NCBI GenBank assembly: GCA_024400425.1
Contig: JAKSMV010000023.1
Location: 1-57,564 of the forward strand
Length of the DNA: 57,564 nt
Direction: 5' to 3'
From: Bacteroidales bacterium
GTDB taxonomy: Bacteria; Bacteroidota; Bacteroidia; Bacteroidales; F082
The stretch's first letter is position 1. Each line of letters begins with the position of its first letter. Of this stretch, positions 17,374 to 26,268 are shown one piece after another. The position numbers were made by a program, and so were the translations under genes. The notes beneath the pieces are model-generated. The model saw only the letters and a program-made list of their open reading frames with translations. It was not told the DNA's origin and made no database searches.

Positions 17374-20300
17374 AGAAATGTGTCATCATAGGAAGTGGCT
17401 TGGGTGGACTTTCCACCGGTGTGGTCTTGGCGAAAAACGGCTTTGATGTCACTATCTTGGAGCAAGCTGCCCAAATTGGCGGTTGCTTGCAGTGCTTTTC
17501 CCGCAATGGGGTGAAGTTTGAAACCGGGATGCATTTTGCAGGTTGCCTTGATGATGGTCAAGTGCTTTCGAATTATTTCAACTATTTGGAAATCAAGGAT
17601 AAGATTGCACTGAAACGTCTTGACACGGCAGCCTATAATATCGTTTCGCTTCAAGGTGAACGTTTTGCTTTCCCCAATGGCCGCGAAGCTTTCATCGATT
17701 ATTTCTCACAGCGTTTTCCGACGCAGCACGACAACCTTGTGCGCTATTGCGACTTGGTGGAACAAGTGGCATGCCTGTCACCCTATCGGAGTCTTCAATC
17801 GGTTACAGATGACCGCAAAATTGATGGTGACTTGTTCCTTCGCAGCGTAGATGAAGTGATTAACGAAACCATTACCGACCCATTGCTTCGCGAAGTGCTT
17901 GTTGGTAATATCTCGCTATATGCTGCCGAGCGTGGCAAGACACCTTTCTCGACACACGCTTTCATCTTCGATTTCTATAATCAGAGTTCGTTCCGCATCG
18001 TTGGTGGCAGCGATGGCATTGCCAAAGCCCTTGCTGAAGTCCTTTCGCGTTATGGCGGAAAGATTCGTACCCGTTGCAAGGCTTCAAAGGTTCTTTTCGA
18101 TGGCAAGATTGCGAAAGGTGTTGAAACATCGACTGGAGAGTTCTTCGAAGCTGACTTTGTGATTTCTGACATTCATCCACAGCTTTTGTTGCAACAGGTT
18201 GACAGCAATGTGTTTACCGAAGCTTATCGCTCAAGGGTAAGCAGCATGGACAATACTACTTCTGTGTTTTCGCTTTTCCTTCGTTTCAAGGAGGGAACGA
18301 TGCCGTACATGAATTCTAATTTCTATGGTTTTCGTACCGATTCGCCTTGGAAGATGACGGGTCGCGTTGACGGGTCTTGGCCTCAAGGCTATCTTTACAT
18401 GCATCATTGTCTTGACCCTAATTCAGAGTTTGCTCAAAACGGCGTCGTGCTTGCCTATATGGATAGGGATGCAGTGAGGCAGTGGGACGAAACTTCAGTT
18501 GGTCGTCGTGGCGATGATTACGTCGCCTTCAAACATCAGATGGCTGAGAGATTGCTCGACGTGGTCGAAAAGGATTTTCCTGATATTCGCGACCGTATCG
18601 AGTCGGTCAATATGGCCACTCCGTTGACTTATCGCGATTACACTTTGACCCCCGATGGCTCAATGTATGGCTTGGCCAAAGATATCACTATGGGCGTGGC
18701 TGGGCGTGTTTCGTTCAAGACCAAGTCGCCCAACTTGTTTTTGGTGGGTCAAAACATCAACTCGCATGGGCTTCTGGGCGTGTTGGTCGGTTCCATGTCG
18801 GTTTGCTCGCATATTGTCGGAGAAGCCGAAATCAGGAAGCAGATGATTGAAGCTAACCGTAAGACTGTTGTGGTGATAGGTGGCGGTCTCGGTGGTTTGG
18901 TGACTGGAGCATTGCTGGCCAAGGAGAATTATAAGGTGACTGTGTTGGAGAAGAATGCCATCATTGGCGGTGGCTTGCAATGTTTCAAGCGCAAAGGCAT
19001 TGAGTTTGAAACTGGAATGCACATCTTTGGCGGCTTCAACGAAGGTGAATCGATGTTCAAGTTGTTTTCCTATCTCGGCATCATGGATAAGATTGCGCTC
19101 AGACCAACCGATGACGACGCGTTTGATGTAGTTACCATTGAGGAAGATGGCGCGACTTATCGTTTGCCCAAAGGGCGCGAAAAATATGTAGCCTACCTCG
19201 CTTCGTGTTTCCCTGACGAGAAAGACAATATTAAGGCTTTCGTTGACAAGATATTTGAACTTTCCGAAGAGGAAGACCTTTATTATCTTCGCGAAGGCGA
19301 ACTTTTCAATATCAACCATAGCGACGCTTTCGTTATGGCTTTCGACAAACTTATCGATGCCTATATCAGCAATCCGAAATTGAAAGCCTTGCTGACTTAT
19401 ACAGCTCCGCTGTTTGATGGCGTTCGTGGCGAAACCCCTGCCTACATGTATGCCTTGCTCAACGTGCTTCACATCAATGGGACGAGTCAGTTTGTAGGTC
19501 ATAGCCAACAGATGGCTGAAGCTTTAAAGGAAGTGATTGAGGCAGCCGGTGGGCAAGTGCTGGCCAATAAGGAAGTTGCTCAAGTTGAAGTTGAAGACCA
19601 TAAAGTTGCTTTTGTGAAAACGTGTGATGGCGAAGAATTTAAGGCCGATAGTTATATTTCGGATGTCCATCCCGATGTGTTGCTTCGAATCATCGACCCG
19701 AAGGCTTTTCCTTTGTCGTTCAAGAAACGCGTTCAGTCGATTCCTGAGTCATATTCTAGTTTCAAGGTCTTCATCAAGTTCAAAGACAAGTCGTTCCCAT
19801 ATTTCAACCATGCAAGTTATCTTATTGATAACTATAATATTAAGATAGATTCGGCTCATGCTTTGCAAGATGAATGGCCTCATGGCCTGATGTTTGTCAC
19901 GCCACCGGTTGAAGCGCAAGACGAGTTTGCCCGCACCATGGTTGTGGTTTGCGTGATGAATTACGATTGGGTGAAATCATGGGATGGCACGCGACTTGGA
20001 CATCGTGGCGAGGAATACGAACAGTGGAAGCAAACCATGCTTGACCAAGTCATCGGCAAGCTGGAGAAGCACTTTCCCGATTTCCGTAATTGCATAGATT
20101 TCGCGTTTGCATCGTCGCCGCTCACCATCCGCGATTATTATGGCAATCCACGAGGATCCAACTTTGGTTTCCATAAGGATTGCAACGATTTGATGTTGTC
20201 GCAGATGTCGGTCTTTACCAAGGTGAAGAATCTTTATCTCACCGGACAGAACGTCAACATTCATGGCTTTTGCGGCGTTTCGCTGACGGCCATCCAAACC

Positions 20301-20378
20301 GCCGAAGCTCTTGTCGGGCACAACAGCATTGTGCGGAAAATTAACCATAATGAATCAATCAAGTCACAAAAAACATAA
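17370..20378 (+). CDS. Double phytoene-desaturase-like FAD oxidoreductase (two fused copies)
   Basis: A 1002-residue protein made of two homologous halves. Each half begins with a dinucleotide-binding motif (GSGLGG near residue 8; GGGLGG at 504-509), followed by IGG.LQCF and FETGMH, and ends in a CrtI/CrtISO-like FAD motif (FLVGQNINSHG and YLTGQNVNIHG). Single-copy relatives act as carotenoid desaturases, isomerases or retinol saturases. Here it may isomerise or oxidise the polyene or act on a lipid partner. It overlaps the MMPL gene by four bases and is the last gene of the block. Confidence 0.85.
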   Translation: MKKCVIIGSGLGGLSTGVVLAKNGFDVTILEQAAQIGGCLQCFSRNGVKFETGMHFAGCLDDGQVLSNYFNYLEIKDKIALKRLDTAAYNIVSLQGERFAFPNGREAFIDYFSQRFPTQHDNLVRYCDLVEQVACLSPYRSLQSVTDDRKIDGDLFLRSVDEVINETITDPLLREVLVGNISLYAAERGKTPFSTHAFIFDFYNQSSFRIVGGSDGIAKALAEVLSRYGGKIRTRCKASKVLFDGKIAKGVETSTGEFFEADFVISDIHPQLLLQQVDSNVFTEAYRSRVSSMDNTTSVFSLFLRFKEGTMPYMNSNFYGFRTDSPWKMTGRVDGSWPQGYLYMHHCLDPNSEFAQNGVVLAYMDRDAVRQWDETSVGRRGDDYVAFKHQMAERLLDVVEKDFPDIRDRIESVNMATPLTYRDYTLTPDGSMYGLAKDITMGVAGRVSFKTKSPNLFLVGQNINSHGLLGVLVGSMSVCSHIVGEAEIRKQMIEANRKTVVVIGGGLGGLVTGALLAKENYKVTVLEKNAIIGGGLQCFKRKGIEFETGMHIFGGFNEGESMFKLFSYLGIMDKIALRPTDDDAFDVVTIEEDGATYRLPKGREKYVAYLASCFPDEKDNIKAFVDKIFELSEEEDLYYLREGELFNINHSDAFVMAFDKLIDAYISNPKLKALLTYTAPLFDGVRGETPAYMYALLNVLHINGTSQFVGHSQQMAEALKEVIEAAGGQVLANKEVAQVEVEDHKVAFVKTCDGEEFKADSYISDVHPDVLLRIIDPKAFPLSFKKRVQSIPESYSSFKVFIKFKDKSFPYFNHASYLIDNYNIKIDSAHALQDEWPHGLMFVTPPVEAQDEFARTMVVVCVMNYDWVKSWDGTRLGHRGEEYEQWKQTMLDQVIGKLEKHFPDFRNCIDFAFASSPLTIRDYYGNPRGSNFGFHKDCNDLMLSQMSVFTKVKNLYLTGQNVNIHGFCGVSLTAIQTAEALVGHNSIVRKINHNESIKSQKT

Positions 20379-20396
20379 AGTAATCTTTGTTTTTTA

Positions 20397-20404
20397 TAAA
20401 TTTG
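20397..20404 (+). promoter_or_regulatory. Promoter -7 element of the radical SAM operon
   Basis: TAAATTTG fits TAnnTTTG and lies 37 bases before the start of the radical SAM gene, in the 62-base gap after the oxidoreductase. The -33 element is not clear. It suggests that 20441-25451 can be transcribed separately from the main block. Confidence 0.45.
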
Positions 20405-20440
20405 CAATTTCATTCGTAAGGAAAATAAAAACATGACAAT

Positions 20441-21745
20441 ATGGATACAATAAAGCTGAAACTCATTTACCCGAAATGGAATAAGTTGCCAGGGCAGACA
20501 ACCTTCAATTTGCCCCCTCATGGTCCCGTGGCTTTCGCTGCCACTTTACCTGATTATGTGGATATTTCGTTCACTGATGAGAATGTCGAAGCCATCGATT
20601 TTGATGAACCATGCGACCTCGTTGCGTTGTCGATGATGCTGACTACGCAAGTGAAGCGCGGTTGGGCTATCGCCGAAGAATACCACAAGCGTGGCAAGCA
20701 AGTGATTGCTGGCGGCATTTCTACCATGCTTCATGCTGAAGAAATGGTTCAACATGTTGACAGCGTGTTTCTTGGCGAATCAGAAGGCCGTTCTGAACAA
20801 GTCATTCTCGATTGGAAAAACGGTTGCCTGAAAAAGGTTTACAACTACATGGGTAACCAACCCGACATCGCTTTGGTTGGCCCTTGCCGCCGCGACCTCT
20901 ACAAGCGCGACCTCTACAACCACAAAGGTGTGCAAATGGTAGATTTGTTTAATGCCAGCCGTGGCTGCCGTTTCAGTTGCTATCCTTGCGCTGTTTCCTA
21001 CCTTGGTGGCCGCAAGTTCCGTCCACGTCCTATCGACAAGGTAGTGGAAGACATGGCAGGTATCGACAACAACCGCTTGTTCATCGTTGATAATTCGTTG
21101 GCACAGAACAAGGAATGGGAGATGGAACTTTTCAAGGCTATCGCTCCATTGAAGAAAAAATGGATCAGCCACACCATCGAAGACGATCCAGAAGTGCTCG
21201 AACTCGCTGCAAAAGCAGGCGCTTGGTATGTGTATCAGGCTGTTTACGACACTTCCGACTATATCAAGGAACGTGTGAAGCGCTATCACGACTATGGCAT
21301 CGGCGTGGAAGGTACCATCTTGTTCGGCCTCGACAACCAAACCGAAGACGACATCAAGCGTCTCATCGACTTCCTCGGTGAAATCGACCTTGATTTGGCC
21401 GAATTCACCATTTTTGCTCCATTCCCACACACCAAGGGTCACGACGATTTGATGCGTCAAGGCCGTATCTTCGATTTCGATTGGGATCACTACAACGCCG
21501 GTCAAGTGGTTTATCAGCCCAAAAACATGTCGCCCGAAAAGTTGCAAGACCTCTACGACTACGCATGGAAGAGTTTCTATGCCAGCGAAAGCCAAGAACA
21601 GAAGATGTTCCGCCTGTTCTGCAATGTGGCACTCCGCGAAATGGAAGAAGGCACCTATCGTCCGCGCGACCGCCGTTTGGCCAACAAGTCGTTTGGTAAG
21701 GATGTTGACAGAACCAAGAGAAACGTAAACGAAAGGGTTGAATAA
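20441..21745 (+). CDS. B12-binding-type radical SAM protein
   Basis: A 434-residue protein. Residues about 5-140 form a cobalamin-binding-like Rossmann domain (VIAGGISTML, VFLGESEG) without a DxHxxG motif. The radical SAM motif CX3CX2C is at Cys176, Cys180 and Cys183. These enzymes use a 4Fe-4S cluster for radical methylation or rearrangement. The substrate cannot be read from sequence. Its place right after the aryl polyene block suggests a tailoring step on the pigment or its lipid, but this is inference. The TAA stop shares one base with the next ATG. Confidence 0.85.
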   Translation: MDTIKLKLIYPKWNKLPGQTTFNLPPHGPVAFAATLPDYVDISFTDENVEAIDFDEPCDLVALSMMLTTQVKRGWAIAEEYHKRGKQVIAGGISTMLHAEEMVQHVDSVFLGESEGRSEQVILDWKNGCLKKVYNYMGNQPDIALVGPCRRDLYKRDLYNHKGVQMVDLFNASRGCRFSCYPCAVSYLGGRKFRPRPIDKVVEDMAGIDNNRLFIVDNSLAQNKEWEMELFKAIAPLKKKWISHTIEDDPEVLELAAKAGAWYVYQAVYDTSDYIKERVKRYHDYGIGVEGTILFGLDNQTEDDIKRLIDFLGEIDLDLAEFTIFAPFPHTKGHDDLMRQGRIFDFDWDHYNAGQVVYQPKNMSPEKLQDLYDYAWKSFYASESQEQKMFRLFCNVALREMEEGTYRPRDRRLANKSFGKDVDRTKRNVNERVE

Positions 21746-22104
21746 TGAAAGTAGCACCAGAATATTACGATGAGATTTTTCCCTTCAAAGGTGAATGGGA
21801 CATGGAATCGAGTTGCGGATTGAAAATCCGTGAGAAAGACGGCAAGACCTACGTCATCGTAACGGAGTTGTATCAAGACAATCCAGGAACATCGGTTACG
21901 TATGCTGGCAAGAAGTTGGCTGACCAGATTTGCGAAGCAAAAAACCTGAAATTGGAAGAAATCGTCTATTTGGAATGCACGCCAAACACCAATTCGAAAC
22001 TGTCTTTTTATGACGAAGAATATTTCCAAGTGGATTTCTTTGCCGACATGCAACACAAATACCGTCAGTTGAATAAAGAAGAAGTGAACAAGTTATTCAG
22101 GTGA
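21745..22104 (+). CDS. Conserved-looking small protein of unknown function
   Basis: A 119-residue soluble protein without signal peptide or membrane segment, rich in acidic and aromatic residues (EYYDEIFPFKGEWDMES near the start, KLSFYDEEYFQVDFF near residue 90). I do not recognise the family. It is coupled to the radical SAM gene by a one-base overlap and to the hydrolase gene by another, so it is likely co-translated with them. It could be an accessory or substrate-binding partner of the radical SAM enzyme. Confidence 0.65.
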   Translation: MKVAPEYYDEIFPFKGEWDMESSCGLKIREKDGKTYVIVTELYQDNPGTSVTYAGKKLADQICEAKNLKLEEIVYLECTPNTNSKLSFYDEEYFQVDFFADMQHKYRQLNKEEVNKLFR

Positions 22105-23018
22105 TGAGACGTTTGAAATACTTGATACTTTTCATTATGCTGTCCACTTGCCAATCTCTATTATCACAAGATGCTATCCGAATTTGGGACGGAATTGGAT
22201 CAAGCAAGACTCGTAAAGTCACGCTCAAGCCTTTCCTTGCCGAAAACAATGTTGATAGCATCGGCGTCATCGTTTGCCCGGGTGGTAGCTATTGTTGGCT
22301 CGATGAAGTGGATGAAGGTGATTCCGTTGCCATGTGGCTTCAGAAAAACGGTATCAATGCTTTCGTGCTGCGATATAGGACGGCAGGATTTGGAGCCTAT
22401 TTTTGGCACTATCGTTGGCTCTTTCGCGGCAACCAGCATCCCGACATGATCACGGATGCGCAACGTGCTTTGCAATGGGTGCGCGAACATGCCGAGGAAT
22501 ATCACATCGACCCTGACAAGGTCGGCATGATAGGTTTCTCGGCCGGTGGGCACTTGGTGATGTCAACGGCATGCTTCAACCAAACTAACTTCTTGACTCA
22601 AAGCGGCATCACGACGAATACCAATCTGCGTCCCGATTTTGTTGCACCAATATATCCGGTTGTCACACTTACTGAAGATTGCGTCCATAAACGCTCGCGC
22701 CGTGGCTTGTTGGGCGAAGTCAGGAATCATAACGAAAAGATGTGCGACTCGCTTTCGATCGAACGTCACATTCCAGAAAACTGTCCGCCAGTTTTCCTCG
22801 TAAATTGTGTTGACGACCCTGTGGTGGATTACCATAATTCAATACTGCTCGATGAGGCTCTGACGGCATCAAATGTCAATCACAGATACATTCAATTCAA
22901 GACAGGTGGCCATGGTTTTGGCGCTTCCAGTATAGAAGGCAGCGAAGAATGTCACGCTTGGAAAACCGAATTCCTAAAATGGCTTTCTGACATTAAAATG
23001 AGAAAAAATTCATTGTAG
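22104..23018 (+). CDS. Secreted alpha/beta hydrolase (esterase/lipase type)
   Basis: About 304 residues with an N-terminal signal peptide (MRRLKYLILFIMLS..., likely cleavage near LLSQ). The nucleophile elbow is GFSAGGH, preceded by an oxyanion-hole-like CPGGSY. The acid and His of the triad are expected in CVDDPVVD and GGHGFG. This pattern is that of the acetyl-xylan esterase/BD-FAE group. It would cleave an ester in the periplasm. A Cys near residue 16 is not a good lipobox because Thr precedes it. Start ATG 22104 is preferred over GTG 22101. Confidence 0.8.
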   Translation: MRRLKYLILFIMLSTCQSLLSQDAIRIWDGIGSSKTRKVTLKPFLAENNVDSIGVIVCPGGSYCWLDEVDEGDSVAMWLQKNGINAFVLRYRTAGFGAYFWHYRWLFRGNQHPDMITDAQRALQWVREHAEEYHIDPDKVGMIGFSAGGHLVMSTACFNQTNFLTQSGITTNTNLRPDFVAPIYPVVTLTEDCVHKRSRRGLLGEVRNHNEKMCDSLSIERHIPENCPPVFLVNCVDDPVVDYHNSILLDEALTASNVNHRYIQFKTGGHGFGASSIEGSEECHAWKTEFLKWLSDIKMRKNSL

Positions 23019-23022
23019 AGTT

Positions 23023-24318
23023 ATGAATAATAATGATATAGAGTTCCAATCGGTAGAGCAAATCAAAGCGTTTCAAGAGGGTTTGCTTCACAAGGCGTTG
23101 ACTTATCTCGACTCAAATTCGCCTTATTATCAACGGATGTTCAAAAGTTATGGCATCAATGTGGATAAGATTTGCCACATCGAGGACTTGGTGAAGATTC
23201 CGTTTACCGAGAAAAAAGACTTGCAGCTTTTTAACGAGGAATTTCTTTGCTGCCCGAAGAGTAAAATTATTGACTACATCACCACTTCGGGTACTCTTGG
23301 CGACCCTGTCACTTTTGGCTGTACCGAAAAGGACTTGCAACGCTTGGCTTTCAACGAAAAGAAATCGTTTGAATGTGCTGGCGTTCAACCTGGCAATGTG
23401 GTTCAGCTGATGACTACTCTTGACAAGCGTTTCATGGCTGGCTTGGCCTATTTCTTGGGACTCCGCGAACTGGGCGCTGGCGTCATCCGTGTGGGCAATG
23501 GCATTCCCGAACTGCAATGGGACACAATCCGCCGCATCAAGCCCGACACCATCATGTGCGTGCCTTCTTTCATACTGAAACTGATTCAGTATGCCGAAGA
23601 CCATAACATTGATTACAAGAATAGTAGCATTCGTCGCATCATCGGCATTGGCGAAGGCTTGCGCGACCAAAACTTCAACCTTAACTTGTTGGGAAGCAAG
23701 ATTAAGGAAAAATGGGATGTGCAGCTGTTTGCCACTTATTCATCGACCGAAATGGGGGCCACTTTCTCGGAATGCGAATTTGGAATGGGTGGTCATGTGC
23801 ATCCTGAACTTATCATCGTTGAGATTATTGGCGACGACGACTTGCCTGTCCCCGATGGCGAACCGGGCGAGATTGTCATCACGACATTGGGTGTTGAAGG
23901 CATGCCGCTACTGCGTTTCCGTACGGGTGACATTGCCACGAAGATTGTCGAGCAATGCAAGTGTGGTCGCAATTCCTATCGCCTCACTCCACTCATCGGC
24001 CGAAAGAACAACATGATTAAGCTGAAAGGCACAACGCTCTATCCTCCAGCGATTAACGATGTGCTCGACAATACCGATTATGTCGAAAACTATGTCATCG
24101 AAGTGCGCCAAAGCGAAGCTGGCACCGATGATGTTGTGGTCAAGATAGGACTGAAGTACGCACCTGATTTCGATGTGGTGAAGGAACTGAAGGATAGTTT
24201 CCGTTCGCGTATCCGTGTGGCTCCGCAAATCGAGATTCATCCTGTTGAGGTCATCCAGAAAATCAATTTCCCAGCAAAAAGCCGTAAACCAATCAAATTC
24301 ATTGACTTACGAAAGTGA
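23023..24318 (+). CDS. PaaK-like adenylate-forming acyl ligase
   Basis: A 431-residue member of the phenylacetate-CoA ligase family. Visible motifs are the AMP/ATP loop TTSGTLGDPVTF, the ATYSSTEMG region and the hinge motif LPLLRFRTGD in the form MPLLRFRTGD. Such enzymes adenylate an aryl acid and pass it to CoA or an ACP. With tyrosine ammonia-lyase in the same neighbourhood, 4-coumarate is the obvious candidate substrate, but I cannot show this. Four bases follow the previous stop, and its TGA overlaps the next ATG. Confidence 0.85.
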   Translation: MNNNDIEFQSVEQIKAFQEGLLHKALTYLDSNSPYYQRMFKSYGINVDKICHIEDLVKIPFTEKKDLQLFNEEFLCCPKSKIIDYITTSGTLGDPVTFGCTEKDLQRLAFNEKKSFECAGVQPGNVVQLMTTLDKRFMAGLAYFLGLRELGAGVIRVGNGIPELQWDTIRRIKPDTIMCVPSFILKLIQYAEDHNIDYKNSSIRRIIGIGEGLRDQNFNLNLLGSKIKEKWDVQLFATYSSTEMGATFSECEFGMGGHVHPELIIVEIIGDDDLPVPDGEPGEIVITTLGVEGMPLLRFRTGDIATKIVEQCKCGRNSYRLTPLIGRKNNMIKLKGTTLYPPAINDVLDNTDYVENYVIEVRQSEAGTDDVVVKIGLKYAPDFDVVKELKDSFRSRIRVAPQIEIHPVEVIQKINFPAKSRKPIKFIDLRK

Positions 24319-25451
24319 TGGAAACTAATTTTGACGATATCAGACCCTATCGTGACGAGGAGATTCCTGCTGCCATGCAGCGTATCGCCAACCACGAACT
24401 TATTCCCTCAATCGCAAATTATCTCATGCCAGGCGCCGATGTGGAGGCTTTGCGTGAGAGAATCGGCAAGGTGAGCACTGTGGCCGAATTCCAATATGGT
24501 TTGGTCAAGGATATCACTGAGAGCGTCTTGAAGAAAACGACGGTTTCGTTTGAATGCACTGGAGCGGAGAATATTTGCGAAAAGAAACCTTATCTCTTCG
24601 TGTCGAACCATCGCGATATCGTGCTCGATGCCATGTTTTTGCAATATGCCTTGCATACCAATGGTCACGGCACTTGCCAGATTACTTTTGGCAGCAACCT
24701 GATGTGCCACCCGTTGGTCATCGATTTCGGCAAGTCGAACAAGATGTTCCGTACCGAGCGTGGTGGCAACAAGATGGAGTTTTACAACAGCTTGCTTCAC
24801 ATGTCGGAATATATGCGCCATGTCATCACCGAACAGAAAGAGTCGGTTTGGATTGCCCAGCGCAATGGCCGTACCAAAGACGGCATCGATGCCACCGACC
24901 CTGCCATCATCAAGATGTTTGGCATGAGCAATAATACCGATAGAGTTGAGTCGTTGGCCGAATTGAACATCGTTCCAGTTTCGGTTTCCTACGAATGGGA
25001 GTCGTGCGACAAGCTGAAGACACTTGAGCTTTACGTTTCGCGCAACCAGAAATACGAGAAGAAGCCAGGCGAAGACCTCAACAGCATCTTGACTGGCATC
25101 AAGCAGCAGAAAGGACGCGTGTGTTTCCACTTCTGCGAACCTGTCAGTCACGATGACCTGAAACGCCTCGACACGTTCTCTGGAAGTGCCTTTTATCGGC
25201 AGATTGCGGCCTTAATGGACCAGAGAATCAACTCGAACTTCAAGTTGCAACCCAACAACTATATCGCTCACGACTTGCGTAGCGCAAGCAACCAGTTTGC
25301 ATCTTTCTATACCGCCGAAGAAAAGGAACGTTTCATTGATTACATGGCTTGGATGGATGAATGCAAGGATATGGACAAATCGGTGCTCAAGGAAATTTTC
25401 TTAGGAATCTATGCCAATCCTGTTGACAGTTTCTTGAAAACAATTTGTTAA
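24318..25451 (+). CDS. 1-acyl-glycerol-3-phosphate acyltransferase-like protein
   Basis: A 377-residue acyltransferase of the glycerophosphate acyltransferase superfamily. His98 sits in SNHRDIVLD, where Asp is one residue further than in the standard HX4D motif, as I recall for a Bacteroidota-specific group. The likely phosphate-binding motif is the RTERGG region. It would add an acyl group to a lipid acceptor at the inner membrane. It is the last gene of the radical SAM operon and the third acyltransferase in the region. Confidence 0.75.
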   Translation: METNFDDIRPYRDEEIPAAMQRIANHELIPSIANYLMPGADVEALRERIGKVSTVAEFQYGLVKDITESVLKKTTVSFECTGAENICEKKPYLFVSNHRDIVLDAMFLQYALHTNGHGTCQITFGSNLMCHPLVIDFGKSNKMFRTERGGNKMEFYNSLLHMSEYMRHVITEQKESVWIAQRNGRTKDGIDATDPAIIKMFGMSNNTDRVESLAELNIVPVSVSYEWESCDKLKTLELYVSRNQKYEKKPGEDLNSILTGIKQQKGRVCFHFCEPVSHDDLKRLDTFSGSAFYRQIAALMDQRINSNFKLQPNNYIAHDLRSASNQFASFYTAEEKERFIDYMAWMDECKDMDKSVLKEIFLGIYANPVDSFLKTIC

Positions 25452-25464
25452 AATCCCATTCATT

Positions 25465-25496
25465 TTTGTTCCTAAATTGGGATATTATTATTTTTG
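25465..25496 (+). promoter_or_regulatory. Bacteroidota promoter with both elements
   Basis: TTTG at 25465-25468, a 20-base spacer, then TATTTTTG at 25489-25496. It lies 24 bases before the start codon of the secreted protein gene. An inverted repeat, ATCCCA (25453-25458) and TGGGAT (25478-25483), brackets the -33 element and could be an operator. Confidence 0.65.
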
Positions 25497-25520
25497 CACG
25501 AAATTATGTAAATCATCCTT

Positions 25521-26225
25521 ATGAAAAAGTTATTATTCTCGTTGGTTTTTGTCTTGTCAAGCTTGGTTATGTTTGCCCAAAGCAACATGCGTGAAGTCGT
25601 TTACCTGAAAAACGGCAGTGTAATTAAAGGTGCCATTTTGGAGTTGGTTCCAAATGAAAATATCAAGATTCAAACCGCTGATGGAAGCATCTTTGTCTAT
25701 CCAATGGCAGATGTCGAAAGAATCACAAATGAGACAGTAGAAGAGCCTCAAACCCAGCAAAGCACTACCTTTAAGATGGAAGAAATCATGGAACGCGATG
25801 GACGCAATCTTTTGTTGGCTGGCCGCAAATTATCGGATAAAGATCTTAAATCGTTGCTTAGTGAAGATGGTTATGAAACCTATATAAGTGCCAGAAATCA
25901 ATATATGAATGGTAATGGTTACTTGGTTGTAGGTTGTTTTTGCTTTGGGACTTCAGTAGTTCTCTCTGCTTTAGCTTTCATCACCTATGATGAACAACTT
26001 CTAAAGTCAGGCATCATTTTTGCAATCCCTGCTGTTATTACCCTTCCGGTTGGTTTCATCTACAATGGTATTGGTAAAGGCAGAATGAATTGGGTGGCCG
26101 ACGAATATAACCGCACCCAAAGTAAAAACTATTCTTTCAATATGTCGCCTTCCATCATGAAGTGCAACGCTCCTGGTGCAACAAGCAACATGGCGCTTGG
26201 CATGACTTTCAGCTTGAATTTCTAA
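25521..26225 (+). CDS. Secreted protein of unknown function, tandem paralogue A
   Basis: A 234-residue protein with a signal peptide (MKKLLFSLVFVLSSLVMFAQ). Residues about 24-75 form a short beta-rich module (VVYLKNGSVIKG, QTADGSIFVYPMADVE) that I recall from many Bacteroidota secreted proteins. Two hydrophobic segments follow at about 132-150 and 162-180. The C-terminal end (ALGMTFSLNF) looks like an outer membrane strand. The function is unknown. It is clearly duplicated at 26269. Confidence 0.7.
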   Translation: MKKLLFSLVFVLSSLVMFAQSNMREVVYLKNGSVIKGAILELVPNENIKIQTADGSIFVYPMADVERITNETVEEPQTQQSTTFKMEEIMERDGRNLLLAGRKLSDKDLKSLLSEDGYETYISARNQYMNGNGYLVVGCFCFGTSVVLSALAFITYDEQLLKSGIIFAIPAVITLPVGFIYNGIGKGRMNWVADEYNRTQSKNYSFNMSPSIMKCNAPGATSNMALGMTFSLNF

Positions 26226-26268
26226 TTGTTTTACAAATAATTATGTCTCATCTAAATAAATTATCATT

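Noticed and set aside
18660..19508. 282-codon minus-strand frame inside the double oxidoreductase gene
   Set aside because: It is covered by both conserved FAD domains of the plus-strand gene and has no promoter or family motif.
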